A stretch of DNA of 64,000 nt, taken from Gnetum montanum. Lineage: Eukaryota; Streptophyta; Gnetopsida; Gnetales; Gnetaceae. Within the stretch, counting starts at the first letter, position 1; the number at the start of each line of letters is the position of its first letter. Under the pieces are notes generated by a model. It was not told the DNA's origin, ran no database searches, and saw only the letters and a list, made by a program, of their open reading frames with translations. The DNA lies in assembly GCA_015680685.1 (NCBI GenBank), contig MNCI01017633.1, forward strand, positions 210,816 to 274,815. Direction: 5' to 3'. Made by a program: the position numbers and the translations under genes. Positions 58,196 through 64,000 of the stretch are shown in pieces.

Positions 58196-58321
58196 CTAAG
58201 TTGTTTGTGTGCTAAGTAGAACATAGGAAATCATCCACATTGTTGGGAAGCTTAAACAAACCCTTAGGGTTAATCAGAAGAAAATTGAAATAATGGTCAA
58301 TAGCACACCGACAAGATAACA

Positions 58322-60860
58322 ATGTCTTCTTCTCATAAAAGCACTTCACCACCTAGGGATCACACAAGAGACAGTCAGCAGTCTAACATGCATAATCGAG
58401 AACCACCAGTTCCTCAACAGTTTTGAGTGGTATATACTCATCCTGATGAGTATATACTCAATTTTACTTTTATATCCTCCATTAGGATGAACAACTGTGT
58501 TGGTGAGATTTGCAAGGTAACATAGTGTTACCCTCAAATCGTGCAATCCCCAACATGCTCCTTCATGCTCTTGCACAGATAGGCATGACGTAGCTATACG
58601 ATGAATACGTTGCAGAAGATTATGACACAAGGGATTATCATCCCATAGTAGTGCAACATTTAAGGAACTCATGGCAAGAGAGCTACCATACATCATTGAA
58701 GGGCAAAGGGGTCCCGCACGTCCTAAGAGAAATTGGAGATGGTGAACCAATTATAACAGGTTCTCCATCAAATGATGTTCCCCCTCCTCATGATGGTGAG
58801 GAGGTAGGGTATCAGAACCTACACTCTATGATTCACAACCCTAGTTCTAATCCTTATGAACACCAAGTGTTCACTGAGGGAACAAAAACACATAACAAGG
58901 ACAGGCATTCAAATCATCATCACAATCGGAGCCATAGCCACCGAAGGGAAGGTAAGAAACATCAGCATGGAAATGGTTCCCCTTCTTCTTCCCCTTCATC
59001 ACATCATTCACCTTCTCCTTCCATAGTAGGATGCAATTACAAAGAGCACAATAGTGAGGATAAGGGTAAGCAAAATGAGAGACCTCAACAAGAGAGTTGA
59101 GAGCGAGGACGAAGGCATTCGAGAGAATCAAGGAATGAAAGAAGGGAAAGTAGAGAACCACATAGGCATCATAGACGTCATGAGAGAGATGATCATGATG
59201 AACCCCTACTAGCAACCTAGAGTATGTTAGACATTACAGAGGTAGTTAGAATACCTACAAGGCACCAACAAGACAGTCAGATCAAGACACTAGACATGAA
59301 TAATATTCCATAGTTTGAGGGGGGATACAACGCTGATCCACAGAACCACTTATAGGCATTCCACGATGCCTGTGCCTTGTAGAATATTCAAAATGAGTGG
59401 CAGAAGTTAAAGTTGTTTCCTAGGACACTCATAAAAGAAGCAAAGAGTTGGTACTGGTCCTTAGAACCGGGAACCATTAGGAGGTGGAGTACAATGCTAG
59501 AATTGTTTAACAATAAATACCAAACATACTCCAGAGTGTCCAACTTATGTAAGTAGATCCAAGGATAGAAGCAAGGTAATCATGAACCCTTGGATGCTAC
59601 CATGGGCTAATATTACACATTGCTACTTCATTGTCTAGCCATGGTTATGCACAACGGGATCAACTCCGCCACCTCATAGATGGGCTAAGACATGAAACCA
59701 GGAGAACCCTTGGGACATATGCCCAAGGGAGATTATCTAAACTTAGGTCCCATGAAGTTCATAGATTTTTGGAGCAAGTAGCTAAAGAAGAAGGGGAGCT
59801 ACAGAAAAGAGAAAGCGTGGAAGAGTACAACCGCGATCCTTTCCTCCGAAAGAGGGGAGTAAGATTCTATGAGGAAGAGGATGAGTCACCACTCGAAGAG
59901 TTGGTGAATAGAAAAACCTTTCTACTTTAGAAATTAACAACGAAAGTGTTGGCTAAGGTAGACGAAATATGGAGCTCCTTAGATAGTAAAATTGAAACTG
60001 TCCTGAAAATCATAGAGGAGTCTAAGGAGGAATGAAGTAGTGACCGTAATAAGAAAAAGTGGAGAGATTTAGACCATGCACGTAACAAGGGTAAGGAAAA
60101 ATGACTATCACAGATGAGGTTGTGGATTCTAACACAAATAATGACGGTGGATGTGAGATCTACCAATATGACCATCCTAAGGGATGTTGCCTAATAATCT
60201 CACATCTGCAAGAATCTGAGGTGTATGCACTCAACCTAAGACTTAACAAACGGTAAGCATCCTGAAGGTTATCTTATCCCCAAGGTAACCCGAGGTAGTT
60301 CCACCAAACGTTAACATATTATCCAAGTGGAACTCTACCACAACCTATCAGGCAACACCAGCAGTGGCAACACCCACAGTCATGGGGGATGCCACCGCCG
60401 AGACAACAATACCCTTACTGGCAACCAGACCCATATGGCTACTACATGTAGCAGCCAATTTCTCCAAGTGACTCTATGGGTCATGTAACCCCACAATGTC
60501 ACTACCAATTTTGGGAGTATTTTAGGACTCCTTCTCCTCTGGGAGACACACCACCTGCATACCATCCTCTGAATCCATCTGCATCTTTTACGCCAATAGT
60601 TCCACTACCACCTGCTCCAACGATCCAAGGGGGACTCCCCACTCAACCGTAGCAATGTAATGCTACAAGAGCTGTAAACCTTCAACCCACTGTTGGTTCT
60701 AACAACCATACAAAGAGAAGACCTTTCTTTAGAACCAAAAGCCCAAACAAGCTCTCACAACCACAAGTGGTTGAGTCCATACACGCTCCTCCAACAAATA
60801 AGGCTTCGGAGCTCCCTTCAAACCAACAACAAGGCTCAACGCATACGATTATGTTAACAC
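58322..60860 (+). pseudogene. gag: gag of element B (broken)
   Basis: ATG at 58322 (MSSSHKS), an intact RDH-x-RDS segment where A has a stop, then YTHPDEY. A +1 insertion near 58475 shifts the frame. The open stretch 58651-59100 covers the Ser/His-rich basic linker. The capsid domain (about 59230-59930) includes SHGYAQRDQLRH, TRRTLGTYAQGRL and ESVEEYNRDP, open at 59631-59930. A knuckle region (CEIYQYDHPKGCC, about 60150-60190) has lost its second Cys. A Pro/Gln-rich linker follows. Confidence 0.82.
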
Positions 60861-61681
60861 ATACCGTTATCGATTGGATTAAGGGGGGCCACCTTTCCAA
60901 GAAATTCTCTAATCCTGGAAGCCCACTAATTTATCTCCAAGTCACTGGAAATGAACCTCATAAGGCTCTTCTTGACTTAGGTTCCGAAGTCAACTTAATC
61001 TCATGAGAAATGTATAAAGCCTGAAAATTGCCTCCACTCAAGAAGAGCAATATTCAACTAGAACTAGTTGACCAGTCCATCACCATTCCTTTGGGATTGG
61101 TGGAGGACATCATTACCACTATGTGTGGTTCGTCATACCCAGCTGATTTCCTAGTGATAGAAGTCAACAGTAACAAAAGGGACTTCCCAATTATAATCGG
61201 GAGGGCATGGCTCAGCACCATCAATGCATGCCTAGGAATTTGCGATCTTTCCTTGGAAATATCTAAGGAAAAAATTTATGGAAAGATCGAGAAGAAGAAA
61301 GTTCCATGCATCACATACAGTGACTCAGATGGTGATGACATGGAGGAATGCTTAGCATTTTCTGCATGTAACCAGTGTGCACCATAGGATAATATACAAA
61401 GATGCCTGTATGTAGCAACCACTCAACAAGAGAACACCCAGTGGTTGACAACTAATCAAGAGAGCAGCCCACCAACATGCATGGAACAAACTGGGGGAAC
61501 AACTTGTACCCACAATGAAAGCATAGATACATTAGAATATGAGCGTCACCAACTTCCAACCCTTAACCTAAAAACATCAATTAGGATAAGTTGGAAAATT
61601 TTAATAAATTCAAACAGATGCTTATTATTTTGGATCTCTCCCTTTCAATTCAGTCATGGGGGAGATGGCCACCTATGCTGA
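60861..61681 (+). pseudogene. Aspartic protease and terminal tail of element B polyprotein
   Basis: The active site LLDLGSEVNLIS reads DLG instead of DSG (60974-60982), a Ser-to-Leu change that should inactivate it. ITIPLGLVEDIITTMCGSSYP and FPIIIGRAWLSTINA follow in an open 119-codon stretch (61028-61387). After a TAG the frame continues through TLEYERHQLPTLNLKTS to ISPFQFSHGGDGHLC and TGA (61679-61681), the same terminal tail as in A. No RT sequence lies between. Confidence 0.82.
61654..61668 (+). other. Internal polypurine-tract-like site 1 (element B)
   Basis: ATTCAGTCATGGGGGAGATGG; the left part is identical to the flank of the terminal tract at 63551. Confidence 0.45.
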
Positions 61682-63190
61682 TCATTCGAGGCCCTTAGTT
61701 TCCTTTAAGTTTTTGTTTTACACATTTTTGTTTTTCACTTTTTTTTGTTTTGCACTTTTTTGTTTTAACAATTTCTTTAACTTTTCTTGTTTTTTTTTTA
61801 TAACATCGTTCATAATTTTTCTTTTATTTGTGTGTATGTATGTGTCTTATCCATTTTATTAAGTTCATCACCCAATAAGTGCTATTAAATGATGGTATGA
61901 ACTATTTTCTATCGATTGCTAATGTCTGGTTTTTACCTTTAAGATTACGATGTTGATACTAAGGTATGGCTCTTTTGATATGATAGGCAATGAGTCCACT
62001 TCATCCATACATCCACAAATTTCTATGGTCTCTCTTGGATTGGAACTGTATAGTCCCTTTCTCAATAATAAGAACTATAACGAATCAATGACTGGACATT
62101 TCTCAAACTGAGGAAGGACTCAAGGATTGAACAGGGTGTGACCTCAAGGGGACTTGATGCATTTTTGTTGGCCATTCTCTTGGGTGCTTGGATGTTTTCT
62201 TCTTGATTTTTCTTACCATTCCAACATTACTTCATCATCGGGAAGATAAGAAAATAAAAATAATAAGGTCTTTACATGGTGTGGTTCTCATGTATAAACA
62301 TCAAAAAAAAGTGGGAATTCAAAGCACATCCCTTAGAAAAAATAATCATTTGGGCTACAAGCACTAGTTATGGAACTAAAATAAACATGTTCCCTCTAAC
62401 TAAGGCCCTCCTTGCTTTCGCTTCGTTGGAATGTTGGTGACTCTTTGGTAAAGACATTCTTGTTACTTCATGAGGATCGAATGTATTAATGTGAAGTCAC
62501 TGGATGTGGTTTGTTGAGGCCGAACATGGAATGGGATCTACTGAGTCACATTAATCATTAAATACACAAGGGGCTATACACCACCTAGTTCTTGAGACTT
62601 CATTCCATTCTCTTCTTTCCATCATTCTTTCTCCATTGATCACCTCATTGCTGGTTGTATTATTAGTGTATATTTTGGTTGACACATTGTTTTCTTTTTG
62701 GTAAATTTTTGTGGTTAAGACTTTAAATCTTGTTCCAAATGACATTCCTAGAGCCTATGGACTCTTCGAATGTTGATTTGTCAGGGCATTAAGGGCATGA
62801 GCCTACTTTGGGGAGGACCCATTGGCATTCCTATTTGGTAAACCAGTTAAATTCTTTTCCTTAACATTTCTGCAATCCATTTTATTTTTTTCATTTCCAT
62901 CTTGACATCTATTTCATCGATGTTATAGTTGTCTCTTTTTCTCCATCTTTCTTGTTCTTTTTCTTTCTCCATTCTATCACTACCGAAGGTTCGCTCTTAG
63001 TCATGGGGGTCCGAACCCAATTTTTTCGATTTTCTCCTAACCCCTACACCTTCGATAGTCACCATTATATATCTCCAGACCTGTATTAGCCATACCACAA
63101 CTCAACCAATGGACCTTTCACTTAAGCAAGGTATCAACTACATTGTGATCCATTTACCCTTGCTAATATAAAGACTGTGTTGTGTGTGCA
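61682..63190 (+). other. Conserved 3' spacer of element B
   Basis: Co-linear with 7826-9318: T-rich start, GTCTTTACATGGTGTGGTT (62268-62286), GGGCTACAAGCACTAGTTATGGAAC (about 62353), GGGCATTAAGGGCATGA (about 62785) and TCATGGGGGT at 63001. Confidence 0.6.
63001..63010 (+). other. Internal polypurine-tract-like site 2 (element B)
   Basis: TTAGTCATGGGGGT, at the place of the 9101 site in A. Confidence 0.4.
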
Positions 63191-63415
63191 GATGGTAACC
63201 ATGCAACAATGGATTGGATCTAGAGGGAACACTTGGAATGGATTGATGCTGAAGCAGCTATGCAAGGAACGAGATGGATGGCGCGCTTACGGATAGACAA
63301 CGAAAGGTATAATCTTGGCGTTGGCAGTGGTAAACTTCTTCTCTCTTCTCTCTTCTCTCTCAGCTACCAAATAAGGCCTAATGTCAAATGTATAAAGTGT
63401 TCACCCTTGTTGTAG
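63191..63415 (+). pseudogene. Short 3' ORF of element B (broken)
   Basis: Homolog of 9319-9543. ATG follows TGTGTGTGCAG. One TAG (about 63220) precedes EHLEW, after which a frame open at 63233-63415 reads EAAMQGTRWMARLRIDN. It then diverges from A because of an indel in the hydrophobic part. Confidence 0.45.
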
Positions 63416-63550
63416 TGAACACCAGTTTTTCATGTTCTATAATGATGATCTATTCACACGTCATCCCATCCACCATTAGTTCCATTCAAGTCAATAATCC
63501 CATACCTTCCCAATATTTTGTAAGGAACTCGAGGATGAGTTTTTATTCAG

Positions 63551-63561
63551 TCATGGGGGTA
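63551..63561 (+). other. Terminal polypurine tract of element B
   Basis: TCATGGGGGTA directly before TGATGGG of the 3' LTR. Confidence 0.75.
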
Positions 63562-64000
63562 TGATGGGATGTGATATCACATGGGCTGTGATATAGTGTA
63601 TCGTGTACGCGATATCACAGTGCACTGCCAAATCTATAAATAAGAGGTAGCTCTCCCTTGTTTCTGAATCTAGATCTAGACCATAGCCAAACTCTTGTAG
63701 TTTTTTCATTCCAGAGTTAGAGTAATTTCCATGTGCCCATAGTAGGAGTCCCAAAGTAAATAGATCTTTATTCAAGCAATTATTGTACCTGAGCACAAGT
63801 TTTTGTACGGAAATAAAGATGAACTTTTTGGATAAACCTTACAGTACATGGACTAAGATAATTAGGACTTTAATTATTGTTAATTGTTTAAATGCTTTAT
63901 TAGTTAATTAATCTCTCTCAACCCTTAACTCCTAGTTAAGTGCATTTAGTATGACTACTTCGAGCACGTGCGTTACGCTTGGTAATCCCAGTAACTAATA
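63562..64000 (+). repeat. Element B 3' LTR, partial
   Basis: Matches 57397 to about 57828. It includes TATAAATA at 63635-63642 and a weakened palindrome cluster (GCGATATCAC). The remaining 350 bp or so lie outside the window. Confidence 0.88.

Larger units (their letters stand above)
57397..64000 (+). mobile_element. Element B: second gag-PR-only element, cut by window end
   Basis: 5' LTR 57397-58176, PBS 58178, gag, protease, spacer, short ORF, PPT and the first 439 bp of the 3' LTR from 63562. Gene order and 3' sequences match element A, including the absence of RT, RNase H, integrase and ORF3. Confidence 0.88.

Overview
The window looks like nuclear DNA from a plant with a large, repeat-packed genome. 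It is AT-rich, CpG-poor outside the youngest LTRs, and almost entirely made of decayed LTR retrotransposons whose frames are broken by transition-type stops and small indels. I found no intact host gene, rRNA, tRNA or CRISPR array. A gymnosperm or large-genome angiosperm would fit; the species cannot be read from the sequence. All genes below are pseudogenes.

Layout: (1) 1-3146, old sequence with a LINE-type zinc-finger remnant (about 780-1140) and four tRNA-like SINE modules (1311-2622). (2) 3147-10679, element A (+), a Ty3/gypsy element with gag and protease but no RT, RNase H or integrase. (3) 10680-15174, nothing recognised. (4) 15175-36182, element F (-), an old gypsy element with about 1.8 kb LTRs, split between protease and RT by element E. 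(5) about 19200-31709, element E (-), a long gypsy element with gag-PR-RT-RH-IN plus a third ORF. (6) 36183-39310 and 52442-53950, an unidentified charged coding-like sequence interrupted by element D. (7) 39311-52441, element D (+), complete, 13.1 kb, same family as E, with a perfect AACCT target-site duplication. (8) 53951-57233, old sequence with an 84-bp minisatellite. (9) 57234-57396, a reversed LTR end. (10) 57397-64000, element B (+), second member of the A family, running off the window.

A, B, D and E share 7-bp LTR ends (TGATGAG...CTCATCA type), a tRNA-Asp-type primer-binding site, a TCATGGGGGTA polypurine tract, the gag/protease organisation and a homologous 1.5-2 kb region after the polyprotein stop. 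This places them near the Athila/Tat side of Ty3/gypsy. D and E are the autonomous form (gag-pol plus a roughly 940-codon third ORF in the env-like position). A and B are a non-autonomous form in which PR is joined to the last residues of the polyprotein and ORF3 is replaced by a short ORF. The most interesting candidates are this gag-PR partner family, the ORF3 with its own U3-like TATA promoter, the retained spacer, and the reiterated polypurine tracts.
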